Part shown: piece by piece, positions 42,413 to 54,557 of the stretch
How positions within the stretch are numbered: position 1 is the first letter of the stretch
How the letters are laid out: each line of letters starts with the position of its first letter
Assembly: GCA_930367205.1 (NCBI GenBank)
Contig: OV884012.1
Location: forward strand, 58,859,239 to 58,923,238
Direction: 5' to 3'
Origin: Acanthosoma haemorrhoidale
Taxonomy: Eukaryota > Arthropoda > Insecta > Hemiptera > Acanthosomatidae
DNA: 64,000 nt
Notes under the pieces: generated by a model
Seen by the model: the letters and a program-made list of their open reading frames with translations, nothing else
What the model was told of the DNA's origin: nothing
Databases searched by the model: none
Made by a program: the position numbers and the translations under genes

Positions 42413-43716
42413 ATTACATGATCTGCCATTTAGACGAATCAAGAATTGTAATTTTACACGTTTTTTTTTTACAACAAAAATAAGAAATACAATCGTTATT
42501 TGAAACTTATTGTCATTTACGATGAAAGTCAAAAACCGGTTAGGTCTTAAAATAATCTGTTCAACTAGAATTTTTGGGTATCCCAAAGTAACCGCGTAAA
42601 TAACAAGAGTACGATGATTAAAAAAGCTTATACGAAGATTTTTTTTTTTTTTAAATGAAGAAAAGTTTATTTTGAATACAACATACAAATTAGTATAATA
42701 GCAGTGTTACGTTATATAGGGATGAACGAGGTTTTTTTCATGGTGGGAGTACAATGTATAGAGAAAGGGAAAGTAAGTGAGATAATTTTGTTTACCTTGC
42801 AATGAGTGTGTGCTTCTATAACTGATTACGTATATTAACGTTCGTATCTTAACCCTCAATCGGCATAGTCTTGATCTGCCACTTCCTAAGTTAAGCATTT
42901 TATTTGTATTAAATCAATAAAAGTGTCATTAGAACATTTTAAAATCCAATCAATAAAAAAATTGTTTCGAGAAAGACTCCATCAACACTATTTCAGAAGT
43001 ATTAGACATGAACAAAAAGATGTCACGGCCAACCACTAATCCTACAACTGATTACAATTCTCACTATATGTCATTGTTGCCCTATGAGTGTGGCGAACCC
43101 TCTTTAGCATAGTGGGGTTATTACTGTTTGAATTATCTCTGACGAGTAACGACATTTAAAGGGTTTATGAGTCACTTAAGTTTTGTTATAAAGGTGTTAG
43201 GCAAGTTTCCAGGGATCTCAGGTGATAAAAGTTAAATATCAATTATTCAAAAAACCCTTATCGTCTTTTTTTCTATAAAAAATACGAAACAATCCTGTTA
43301 TGTAAAATGAAACAATAACTCTTATAGCCTAAAATCTGAAAGCCCAGCCCCTACTAAAGTTATGAAACTGGGGATGAAAAGGTTCATATTGTGCAAGCTA
43401 GTGTGTGGGCGGGAAGGCCATTTACAGTCAGAAATTTCTGTTCCTGAAGTTTTCCTATTATAAAAGGAATATTTACAAGCCCGGCAAAAGTTAACTGTGA
43501 CAGGGAAACAGCTCAAATAACAACCTTATAAACAAGCTAAGGAACATTATTTTTTTTAAATAGAATGATAAAGATATTATCGTCCTTTCAAGGCTTGACT
43601 ATTTTCTTTATTGAAAAGAGATTTTATCGTACTATTCACAATATTCCATTCATCAATTTTAGTAAAAAAAAAAAGGAATAGTGAAGAAAATATATTTATA
43701 GTCCTATTAGTTTTTA
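42413..43716. other. Spacer DNA, no gene recognised
   Basis: AT-rich with short poly(T) runs. The minus-strand open frame that enters from the arm (to 42,688) is LTR-derived plus chance extension. Confidence 0.55.
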
Positions 43717-43975
43717 TAGTGGCTCTCGCGCTCTTGGTCAGCCTCCACTGGCTCTTATCCAGTGACGCGGCTGACGTAGAAGCGCCATTTTTCCCATTTT
43801 TAAACTGAAGGTGAGCCCCATCACCTAGATTTGTATTCATATCATTTTCCTATTAACCACAATCTGTATTGTTGAGTAACACGAACTCCTTCAAATGCAT
43901 CTGTGCATAGCAGGATGAGGAGAAATTTGCAAAGTTTCTTTTAATATTTTCATTGTATAACTTCATGGGGTTTAG

Positions 43976-44007
<32 letters not shown>

Positions 44008-44230
44008 GTAGAAGCGTGGGGGACTCCCCAAGACTCCGCTTCCTCCTTCGCATGCGAGGGAGGTGACAACCTTGTGGACTTGGGGGGCCTCTGGGCTGTT
44101 TGTAAATATTGTATGAATGAGCGAGTGAATGATGAATTGTAAATATGGTATGAATGATAACATTTATCTCAATTACTCATTGCCTAATAAAAGGCAGATT
44201 GTAATTTTATCTTAATAAAATTGATTGAAA
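43717..44230 (+). mobile_element. LINE-B 3' UTR fragment, interrupted
   Basis: Long-form 3' UTR (GGCTCTCGCGCTCTTGGTCAG ... ACGCGGCTGACGTAGAAGCG | insertion | GTGGGGGACTCCCCAAGACTC ... GGCAGATTGTAATTTTATC). It matches the nested copy's 3' UTR once the insertion is removed. Confidence 0.9.
43785..44005 (+). mobile_element. 5'-truncated LINE-A 3' end with poly(A), inside LINE-B
   Basis: About 190 bp beginning CCATTTTTC and GAAGGTGAGCCCCATCACCTAG, which matches the LINE-A 3' UTR (complement of about 2,700-2,750), followed by 31 A. ACGTAGAAGCG flanks it at 43,774-43,784 and 44,006-44,016, an 11-bp target duplication. The long A tail and exact duplication point to a recent event. Confidence 0.88.
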
Positions 44231-45007
44231 CATTAAATTAGTTTTTATTTTTAAACCTGATTATATTTAGGTTTAGGGTAAGAAAAACCACCAAAAAAAA
44301 AACCCGTATAACACTAGGAATTGGCAATTTGACTTGAATTTTCAGTGAAATAATTAGTTTTTGTTCCTATTCTAAATTTAGGGAAACTGATAGAATTATA
44401 GTGTCTTCAAAATCATGGAAAGATAGATTACATTCTAAAAATTATAGAGCTATGAGCATTCTTAGCTTCCTCGTTGAAGTTGACCAGGATAATTTATCAA
44501 TAACACAGTGATTCGTTTTTTTTCTTGTTTCATATTTCCACCATTTCTAATACTACGAAAAAATCTCCATAGCTATTTATAGTCCACATAGAAAACTAGG
44601 ATTCCATAGAATATAAAATTTATTTCTGGTTTTCCGGAAGGATAAGTTTTTGGACCTATTTTATTCATATTATATATAAATAACATCCCAATTATTCCAA
44701 TAGTTGATTTACCCTTGTACAATGATGATGCAGTGGTAATACACCATCCCTTGCGATAATATACCAATATTTAATTAAATGTAAATCAAAACCAAATATT
44801 AATAAAAATGAAGCAATAGCTAGAATAATAATTCAGCGAAGGCCTAATATAAATAAATAATCATGATAAATAATACATTTATTCCTTGGTCTTTGAATAG
44901 ACACCTTAGGTTTGGTTTTGACAGTAAGCTAACAGTCACCAAACATGACAATTACATTGTCGACAAAGAAAAACCTCCGCATGATTACTTATTCGACTCT
45001 TATTCTT
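44231..45007. other. AT-rich DNA, no gene recognised
   Basis: No supported feature. Confidence 0.55.
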
Positions 45008-45020
45008 TCCTTAATCTTGC

Positions 45021-45284
45021 CTCTAAGGTGCAACCACCAATGCTATCCGACTAACTAAGACTGCACTACATGCCTAGAGAAACTCTAGGCCCAGCCACCA
45101 GTGGACTCTCACCACTGTACCGCAACAACCCCAACCTCTACCGAGGCTTCCCACACTCCTTAACTCTCTCACACCACCTTCAAGCAGGTACTCCTAGTAC
45201 AATGATCCACTCAACCCAAATATTCCTTATTTTTCCCTCATCCCTAATCTTCTAACTAGAGCTTAGAAAAAAAAAAAAAAAAAA
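45021..45284 (+). mobile_element. Retroposed insert of unknown parent, with poly(A)
   Basis: A 246-bp relatively C-rich sequence plus (A)18, bracketed by TCCTTAATCTTGC at 45,008-45,020 and 45,285-45,297, an exact 13-bp target duplication. It contains an open frame of 61 codons (45,070-45,255) ending just before the tail. It does not match the LINEs in this window. It could be the 3' end of another LINE or of a processed mRNA; no clear AATAAA was seen. Confidence 0.8.
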
Positions 45285-45944
45285 TCCTTAATCTTGCAAA
45301 TACAAAAGAAAACCTTCCTTATCTATTGAAAATAAATTGTTTCTGTAGAAATCTCCTGATTTTCCGTTTCTTACGTTTTTTAACGCTGCCCAAGCAATTT
45401 TGTGTGAGATAAAAGTAATAGTTTATTTTGTATTTTTTTCAAGGAAGTACAAATTACCTAATCGGGATTTTTTTTTTAAATCTACATTGTTTACTTTATT
45501 TCAGTTTAAGTTTAAGTGATTAGGTTAAAGTGTTTTATTTTATTTTTTCCCTAACTGCTAACTATTCATAAATCTTGTTTTGTCACACTGTCACTGACAT
45601 TTTAAATAATTTAAAAAATGAAATTCTTTTTACAGTGAAAATTTAGTTAGATTTTCCAATATTTTTTTTTATAATGGCAATTGTCTGTTCTAATAGTACT
45701 GTTGAACAATAAGGAACTGTGGGCTATGAATCTTCTGCAATCTGTCAGAAAGTTTTTAAGTATAATGGTTAAGTCGTATTTGTCACAGGTGAGTGTCCTT
45801 CCTGTAAGCAGGTGTCGTGAGTCACTTTAAGTTTAGTATGTCCTGTCCTAAGTTTGATCAAAATTACTTCCTGCCGTACACTCTTTTGGGCAGATGATAT
45901 CCAGTCAGCATTGCCTGATCAATTTCTCTTCGTTAGTATTGAGT

Positions 45945-46128
45945 GATTCCCCTTTCGCACGCGAGGGAGGTGACAACCATGTGGATTATGGAGGTCTCTG
46001 GGCTGTTTGTAAATACTGCATGAATGAGCGAGTGAATAGAAATTGTAAATATGGTATGAATGTGAACAATTATCTTCAGACAAAATATTGTCTATTAAGG
46101 CAGTTTGTAATTTTATCAAAAATAAAGA
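45945..46128 (+). mobile_element. 5'-truncated LINE-B 3' end
   Basis: The final ~180 bp of LINE-B (CGAGGGAGGTGACAACC ... TGAATGAGCGAGTGAATA ... TTTTATCAAAAATAAAG), flanked by AGTATTGAGT at 45,935-45,944 and 46,129-46,138. Confidence 0.85.
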
Positions 46129-46140
46129 AGTATTGAGTAG

Positions 46141-46955
46141 TGTTTGCCCAGTTAGTTTGCCTATTATTCTGTATTTTTAATTTGGGAGTAGCGAGCTATT
46201 TCAATGCTGACAAAGAAGCCTTTCGTCATTGCGTACACCGATCTTAATGGGGATTGGCTAAGGGTCAGGCTTGCTGGGTACTTAAGCTGAGGATCTAGCC
46301 CCTGTAAATCATTATCTCCTGGCAACTACTCACTGGCTCGTGGCTACCCTGCTTGAAACTCTGAAAACGTGACTGCTTCTTTATGAAAAACCTCTACATC
46401 TTTTCTCTCCTAACCTCGCTATGTTTTAGTCCGGAATCGTCAGACCCCACACCTTCCTAGTTGGAATTTCTACCTTCGTCTCGCTAAAACTAGCTCCTCC
46501 TTGGGAGAGACCTCTCCCTCGCGGACGACGGTTGCCGTGGCCCTGCAATTTACCGAGGAGTGTCCTCCATGGCAATCCAGTCTGCCTCTCGCCGGTTCAC
46601 ACTCGCCTTTGGGATCCGGACCGTTTTCGCCTACCCTTAGATACCCAGTGTGAATTCGTGGTCATTCCAAGACCACATAAACTACCTATAAACCTACATT
46701 GTACCTCTTCTCCTGAACAGTGCTTTGTCGGGGCACACACAATTTTGGAGTGTGAAAGATCTTATGGAGTCAGATCAAAGCGAATTAAAGCTGCCCACCG
46801 ACTAGGTCAGCAGCCAGGGTGAAAGACCACAGGTCTACCCGCTCTATATCTTTCTGGGCGCTCGCCGGACGGTGGCTAAGAGGTTGTAGCGACCCTAGCC
46901 CGCGGCGGGCGTCTCCTCCCCACTTTGGGGATACTCAGTTAACCTTAGCCCGACA
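46141..46955 (+). mobile_element. LTR-C copy, type-2 end
   Basis: Has its own U3 with a TACTTAAGC TATA-like box near 46,291, then the shared core from CCTAACCTCGCTATG, then the type-2 end GCCCGACA. The core frame containing HGNPVCLSPVHTRLWDP is open. The right edge is clear; the left edge (TG at 46,141) is a guess, and a matching target duplication was not found. From 46,493 it forms palindrome 2. Confidence 0.65.
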
Positions 46956-47685
46956 ATGAGTTTATTGGATGCTTATTAAATCATTGTGAAAAAGTATTCA
47001 AATATTTCCCAATTAAGAGAAAATTATCTATGACATTGAAAACAGAATGGGTGAAGAAGTTTAGTCTAGGTCTAGCAAATCCTCGGGAGAGACCTCTCCC
47101 TCGCGGACGACGGTTGCCGTGACCATGCAAATTTTCCGAGCAGCCCTCCTGCAGTAATCCAGTCTGCCTCTCTCCGGTTCACACTCGCCTTTGGGATCCA
47201 GACGGTTCTCGCCTACCCTCAGATACCGAGTGTGAATTCGTGGTCATTCCAAGACCACATAAACTAACTATAAACCTACCCTGTACCTCTTCTCCTGAAC
47301 ATAGTGCACTGTCGGGGGACATACCTATCAAAAAATGGAGTCAGATAGTAAAGCCGTCATGAAACGATTGTCCAGGTTATAAACTCAAACAACCATCACT
47401 TGTCACCAGGGCTAGGGTAACCAGGCACCTCCCTCGTGACGACCCGACACACACCTTCTAAGATCTTATGGAGTCAGATCAAAACGAATTAAGATGCCCA
47501 CCGACTAGGCTGCCAGCCAGGGTATAAGACCACAGGTCTACCCGTCTTATCTCTTTCTTGGCACTCGACGGACGGTGGCTAGAGGTTGTAGTGACCATAG
47601 CCCGCGGTGGGCATCCTTTTCACCTTGGGGACCCTCAGATCTGATAACAACCCGACAATGTTTTTATTGTTTCTTTTATAATCAC
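46493..47685 (+). repeat. Palindrome 2, right arm (1,193 bp)
   Basis: Inverse copy of 41,220-42,412 around a 4,080-bp spacer. Confidence 0.93.
47078..47657 (+). mobile_element. LTR-C piece with both end types in tandem
   Basis: It begins in the core (GGGAGAGACCTCTCCC) and lacks U3. The type-1 end closes at 47,449 (GACCCGACA) and a type-2 end follows at once, closing at 47,657. Both ends contain ATGGAGTCAGAT, so one has been inserted or duplicated beside the other. Confidence 0.75.
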
Positions 47686-48540
47686 CTTATAGACTTTAGT
47701 TCTTTAGACTTAATAGTGGTCGGTAGTATTGTCTAACCATTTTGAGCCCGAAAACACATACCCTTCCCTTGTACTGGTTGAGTCCTTTAAAGAAAAACCA
47801 TGTCGAAATCATTCAACATTGAAATCATCATCATTTTACTCACGCCATCCCGAACAGCTGGAATACCGCAGGGTCTTTATGGATAACTATTTGTCGTTAT
47901 CCATGTAATAAGAGAGGGGGGTAAACGAATTTATTCCACCCGTCATTTATCAGTCTAGCTGCAGGAGGTAAAAAGTAATAAAATTAAAGAAAAAAAATCC
48001 GTTCAATAATTCATCTTTCGCTTCGTAATCTGCGTTCCTCCTGGATGTAACAAGATAGCTTGGTATTTTAATGAGATTGCGGTCCTAAATGGGCCCCCGT
48101 TACCTGCCTTTCGGGTAAAAAAGCTCATTTTGACCAATCGTCTGGAACAGTGGTGAAAATTTTTTTTCTCCAGATTAATTCTCACCTTTTTTTCTCCGGG
48201 AATAACAATGTCAAATCAGTGGCTTGGAAATATTTCCTTCATCTCCAAGGATATTGAAAATTCTTTCATCCCCATTATAATGCTTACAAATAATTGCAGT
48301 TTTTTTGAAAGAAAGATTACCGCAATCACGAATGGCAGGCACTCTATGCATGCTTATATCTGTGATAGCTATCATTCCCTTCCTTTTTAGGGAGCCAAAA
48401 AGACATATAAAATAGATTATGATCAAAAAGTGTCAGGGTTCTAATTTTCACAAAGTTTTACTAATTTATTAAAGTTATTAAACTACTTTTAAGTTTATGT
48501 TTTGGTTAAAGTTAGTTAGAAAATAGGTTTATGTTATTAG
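47686..48540. other. AT-rich DNA, no gene recognised
   Basis: No supported feature; two overlapping ~60-70-codon frames near 48,200-48,430 are antisense to each other and motif-free. Confidence 0.5.
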
Positions 48541-51500
48541 TCGATATTTATTAGTGGGATAATTCTGATTATCATATAGGCAGTTGATAGCTAATCATGG
48601 GATAATTGTTATTACCATATAGGTGATTGATATTGATTCGTGGGATAAGTGCGATTACCATATAGGTGGTTGATATTTATTCGTGAAATTAGTGTATACC
48701 ATATAGTTAGTTAATATTTAATCCAAGATTAATTTTGATTACCGTATGATTGATGATTACCATAGGTGGTTGATATTTATCCGTGGGATTAGTGTGATTA
48801 CCCCATAAATTTTTGATATCTACACGTGGGATAATTGTGATTACTAAATAAATAGTTGATATTTATTCGTGGGATAATCGTGATTACCATATAGGTGGTT
48901 GATATTTATTCGTGAAATTAGTGTATACCATATAGGTAGTTAATATTTAATCCAAGATTAATTTTGATTACCGTATGATTGATGATTACCATAGGTGGTT
49001 GATATTTATCCGTGGGATTAGTGTGATTACCCCATAAATTTTTGATATCTACACGTGGGATAATTGTGATTACTAAATAAATAGTTGATATTTATTCGTG
49101 GGATAATCGTGATTACCATGTAGGTGGTTGATATTTATTCGTGAAATTAGTGTATACCATATAGGTAGTTAATATTTAATCCAAGATTAATTTTGATTAC
49201 CGTATGATTGATGATTACCATAGGTGGTTGATATTTATCCGTGGGATTAGTGTGATTACCCCATAAATTTTTGATATCTACACGTGGGATAATTGTGATT
49301 ACTAAATAAAAAGTTGGTATTTATTCGTGGGATAATCGTGATTACCATATAGGTGGTTGATATTTATTCGTGAAATTAGTGTATACCATATAGGTAGTTA
49401 ATATTTAATCCAAGATTAATTTTGATTACCGTATGATTGATGATTACCATAGGTGGTTGATATTTATCCGTGGGATTAGTGTGATTACCCCATAAATTTT
49501 TGATATCTACACGTGGGATAATTGTGATTACTAAATAAATAGTTGATATTTATTCGTGGGATAATCGTGATTACCATATAGGTGGTTGATATTTATTCGT
49601 GAAATTAGTGTATACCATATAGGTAGTTAATATTTAATCCAAGATTAATTTTGATTACCGTATGATTGATGATTACCATAGGTGGTTGATATTTATCCGT
49701 GGGATTAGTGTGATTACCCCATAAATTTTTGATATCTACACGTGGGATAATTGTGATTACTAAATAAATAGTTGATATTTATTCGTGGGATAATCGTGAT
49801 TACCATGTAGGTGGTTGATATTTATTCGTGAAATTAGTGTATACCATATAGGTAGTTAATATTTAATCCAAGATTAATTTTGATTACCGTATGATTGATG
49901 ATTACCATAGGTGGTTGATATTTATCCGTGGGATTAGTGTGATTACCCCATAAATTTTTGATATCTACACGTGGGATAATTGTGATTACTAAATAAATAG
50001 TTGATATTTATTCGTGGGATAATCGTGATTACCATGTAGGTGGTTGATATTTATTCGTGAAATTAGTGTATACCATATAGGTAGTTAATATTTAATCCAA
50101 GATTAATTTTGATTACCGTATGATTGATGATTACCATAGGTGGTTGATATTTATCCGTGGGATTAGTGTGATTACCCCATAAATTTTTGATATCTACACG
50201 TGGGATAATTGTGATTACTAAATAAATAGTTGATATTTATTCGTGGGATAATCGTGATTACCATGTAGGTGGTTGATATTTATTCGTGAAATTAGTGTAT
50301 ACCATATAGGTAGTTAATATTTAATCCAAGATTAATTTTGATTACCGTATGATTGATGATTACCATAGGTGGTTGATATTTATCCGTGGGATTAGTGTGA
50401 TTACCCCATAAATTTTTGATATCTACACGTGGGATAATTGTGATTACTAAATAAATAGTTGATATTTATTCGTGGGATAATCGTGATTACCATGTAGGTG
50501 GTTGATATTTATTCGTGAAATTAGTGTATACCATATAGGTAGTTAATATTTAATCCAAGATTAATTTTGATTACCGTATGATTGATGATTACCATAGGTG
50601 GTTGATATTTATCCGTGGGATTAGTGTGATTACCCCATAAATTTTTGATATCTACACGTGGGATAATTGTGATTACTAAATAAATAGTTGATATTTATTC
50701 GTGGGATAATCGTGATTACCATGTAGGTGGTTGATATTTATTCGTGAAATTAGTGTATACCATATAGGTAGTTAATATTTAATCCAAGATTAATTTTGAT
50801 TACCGTATGATTGATGATTACCATAGGTGGTTGATATTTATCCGTGGGATTAGTGTGATTACCCCATAAATTTTTGATATCTACACGTGGGATAATTGTG
50901 ATTACTAAATAAATAGTTGATATTTATTCGTGGGATAATCGTGATTACCATGTAGGTGGTTGATATTTATTCGTGAAATTAGTGTATACCATATAGGTAG
51001 TTAATATTTAATCCAAGATTAATTTTGATTACCGTATGATTGATGATTACCATAGGTGGTTGATATTTATCCGTGGGATTAGTGTGATTACCCCATAAAT
51101 TTTTGATATCTACACGTGGGATAATTGTGATTACTAAATAAATAGTTGATATTTATTCGTGGGATAATCGTGATTACCATGTAGGTGGTTGATATTTATT
51201 CGTGAAATTAGTGTATACCATATAGGTAGTTAATATTTAATCCAAGATTAATTTTGATTACCGTATGATTGATGATTACCATAGGTGGTTGATATTTATC
51301 CGTGGGATTAGTGTGATTACCCCATAAATTTTTGATATCTACACGTGGGATAATTGTGATTACTAAATAAATAGTTGATATTTATTCGTGGGATAATCGT
51401 GATTACCATGTAGGTGGTTGATATTTATTCGTGAAATTAGTGTATACCATATAGGTAGTTAATATTTAATCCAAGATTAATTTTGATTACCGTATGATTG

Positions 51501-52613
51501 ATGATTACCATAGGTGGTTGATATTTATCCGTGGGATTAGTGTGATTACCCCATAAATTTTTGATATCTACACGTGGGATAATTGTGATTACTAAATAAA
51601 TAGTTGATATTTATTCGTGGGATAATCGTGATTACCATGCAGGTGGTTGATATTTATTCGTGAAATTAGTGTATACCATATAGGTAGTTAATATTTAATC
51701 CAAGATTAATTTTGATTACCGTATGATTGATGATTACCATAGGTGGTTGATATTTATCCGTGGGATTAGTGTGATTACCCCATAAATTTTTGATATCTAC
51801 ACGTGGGATAATTGTGATTACTAAATAAATAGTTGATATTTATTCGTGGGATAATCGTGATTACCATGTAGGTGGTTGATATTTATTCGTGAAATTAGTG
51901 TATACCATATAGGTAGTTAATATTTAATCCAAGATTAATTTTGATTACCGTATGATTGATGATTACCATAGGTGGTTGATATTTATCCGTGGGATTAGTG
52001 TGATTACCCCATAAATTTTTGATATCTACACGTGGGATAATTGTGATTACTAAATAAATAGTTGATATTTATTCGTGGGATAATCGTGATTACCATGTAG
52101 GTGGTTGATATTTATTCGTGAAATTAGTGTATACCATATAGGTAGTTAATATTTAATCCAAGATTAATTTTGATTACCGTATGATTGATGATTACCATAG
52201 GTGGTTGATATTTATCCGTGGGATTAGTGTGATTACCCCATAAATTTTTGATATCTACACGTGGGATAATTGTGATTACTAAATAAATAGTTGATATTTA
52301 TTCGTGGGATAATCGTGATTACCATGTAGGTGGTTGATATTTATTCGTGAAATTAGTGTATACCATATAGGTAGTTAATATTTAATCCAAGATTAATTTT
52401 GATTACCGTATGATTGATGATTACCATAGGTGGTTGATATTTATCCGTGGGATTAGTGTGATTACCCCATAAATTTTTGATATCTACACGTGGGATAGTT
52501 GTGATTACTAAATAAATAGTTGATATTTATTCGTGGGATAATCGTGATTACCATGTAGGTGGTTGATATTTATTCGTGGAATAATTGCGATTACAATATA
52601 GATAGTTGATATT
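48541..52613. repeat. Satellite array: 17 units of a 229-bp higher-order repeat
   Basis: CATAGGTGGTTGATATTTATCC recurs at 48,761, 48,990, 49,219, 49,448 and so on to 52,425, an exact 229-bp step (17 occurrences). Each unit has five diverged submonomers of about 43, 41, 59, 44 and 42 bp, each starting near GTTGATATTTA and containing GATTACC or TATACC. Before the regular part (48,541-48,700) lie three to four single monomers of ~43 bp that are not in the 229-bp order. Early units alternate CATATAGG and CATGTAGG; from about 49,800 nearly all have CATGTAGG, so the right part is more homogeneous. Confidence 0.97.
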
Positions 52614-54552
52614 ACTTGAAGTAGATAACTTTTACTACTTTTTTTTGCTACGAAATTCATAGATTACTTAAAAAGATGATGAGGCAACTAATTTGAAAAT
52701 GAAAGAATCTAAACCGGAATATTTGTACTATATTTAATTCATAATAAAAACTTTTATTTAGGAAAAACAAAACACCTGTAGGATTTAAGGGAGGTTATGG
52801 AAGATACATTTAAATTTGGGAAATCCATTAGATGAGCAGGTCAGACTATCCTGATGAGTAGGAAAGGTGATAGTTCCCATGATATGCATATCCTTTATTT
52901 TTGTAGTTTTTCATGCAGAAGAGTCAATTTAGACATTTATTCTATTTATAACACAAATTAAGTTTATTATTTATAACACAAATAAGCAATGACACCGTTA
53001 TAAAAAAAAATATCACTAAATGATCAATGAGTTGAACTTCATTTAACATACTAAAAGAACAACACTTAGGACAACCAATAGACTTCAAAAGTACATCTTG
53101 TATTTCAATTTAAAACTTAAATATAAAGAAAAAGTCAACAACAAATTTACAATTATCTCAATCTTATCCCATCTAATTGTAAAAAAACCCTTTTTAATCA
53201 TGAATTTCATTATTCTCCTTAAAGATTATAAAGAATGAAGGTGCTTTTCACAGGGCCATTGAGGACAAACTACTTCAGGGATTTGCCCCCGATGACCTCT
53301 CAATTTCCCATATCAAGAAGGGCTCTTATCCCTGCAACACCACCCCTAGATTATCCTTATGGTTACAACCCCGAATGACTTTTGAGTGGTATTTCTGTGA
53401 TGACAATCTGGGATCATCTCCCACTATTCCGAACTTCGTGAAGGGCTGAGGCCGATCTTCCAGCGAGATCAAGTAGCTATAGATGGGTAATATGATTATC
53501 GTGAGATTGACGATATAAGATCATGTAAATGCGCGGCAAATAGAGTTCAGCCCATTTTTTACTGACTCTAGTCATCGTCTCGGCTCATAAATAATATTTG
53601 ATTCATATTAGAATATAGTATTATTTTTTCACCTTTAACTTTTTCTTCGTTTCGCCAGGGGTTTCTTCCACCCTGGATCTAAGTGTTTGAAATGTTAACT
53701 AACTTTGTTCGCTCTTCAAAAAAAGCGTAAAAAATAAACTTAATAAGAAAATTAAACGAGGTGTTCAGTGAATTAATAAATTAATAAATAGAATTATGTA
53801 ATGATTTTCAGAAATATAAGATTTGGAAGTTCCTGCTCCATTACATGGTTTAAAAAGTGTTTCAGCTCCAAGATATGCGATTAAAGTGCCAGCCAAAATA
53901 TTTAGTACATTTCCATTGAGGCGTAAATGGGTAAAGGGCATAATAATTGGCTTCAAAGATACAAAACTTCAATTAAATATTTCTAACGTTATTATAATCT
54001 GGGTATGTGAGTATGTACTTGATTTTTTCAGAGCAACGAGAGTTTGATGTTCAAGGACCCTTAATGGTTTGTACACGAAGTGTAAAATAAGGACCAATCG
54101 GAAGTTTAACTTTTCCAACCTCCAAGTAAGTAAGCAAATATCATTCATATTGAAAAAGTTGAATCTCAAATTTCTAAGTAGACCTTAATACAATTGTAAA
54201 CTTCAGAAAAACAAAAGGTCGTTAAGAAGACGGAGAAAGTCTAAACAGTTTAAAGTTAGTTTACCTTAATGAAATGTTCTTTCAAGGAAGGGATTTCCTC
54301 GTACTTCCTTCAATGCGTCGTTTCATTTATTATACCATTTCTGGAAGTAAGTGATAATTAAATATGAATTCCGATTAGTTTTAAAATGGCTATTATTTTA
54401 ATATGTTTACTTTAAAAACAGGTATAACAATAGCAACACTGGTTTTGTCATATCTCATTTCATAAACATAACTAGTTTGTAGTCAACAGTGAATGAGTGA
54501 AAAGAGCGTATTTTGACTTTTTCTCGTCGTTCAGTTATATAATGCTAAGAAT
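52614..54552. other. AT-rich DNA, no gene recognised
   Basis: The segment 53,240-53,480 has more balanced composition but no long open frame or motif. Confidence 0.5.
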
Positions 54553-54557
54553 ATTAT

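Noticed and set aside
42083..42688. 201-codon ORF as a novel gene
   Set aside because: Its body is the LTR-C core and type-2 end read through palindrome 2's arm edge into AT-rich DNA; only the core frame, also seen in other copies, merits notice.
43853..44163. ORFs with a poly-Phe run
   Set aside because: They read through the complement of the A31 tail of the LINE-A insert.
48541..52613. Regular repeats resembling a CRISPR array
   Set aside because: Repeats are contiguous with no unique spacers, and the genome is eukaryotic; it is satellite DNA.
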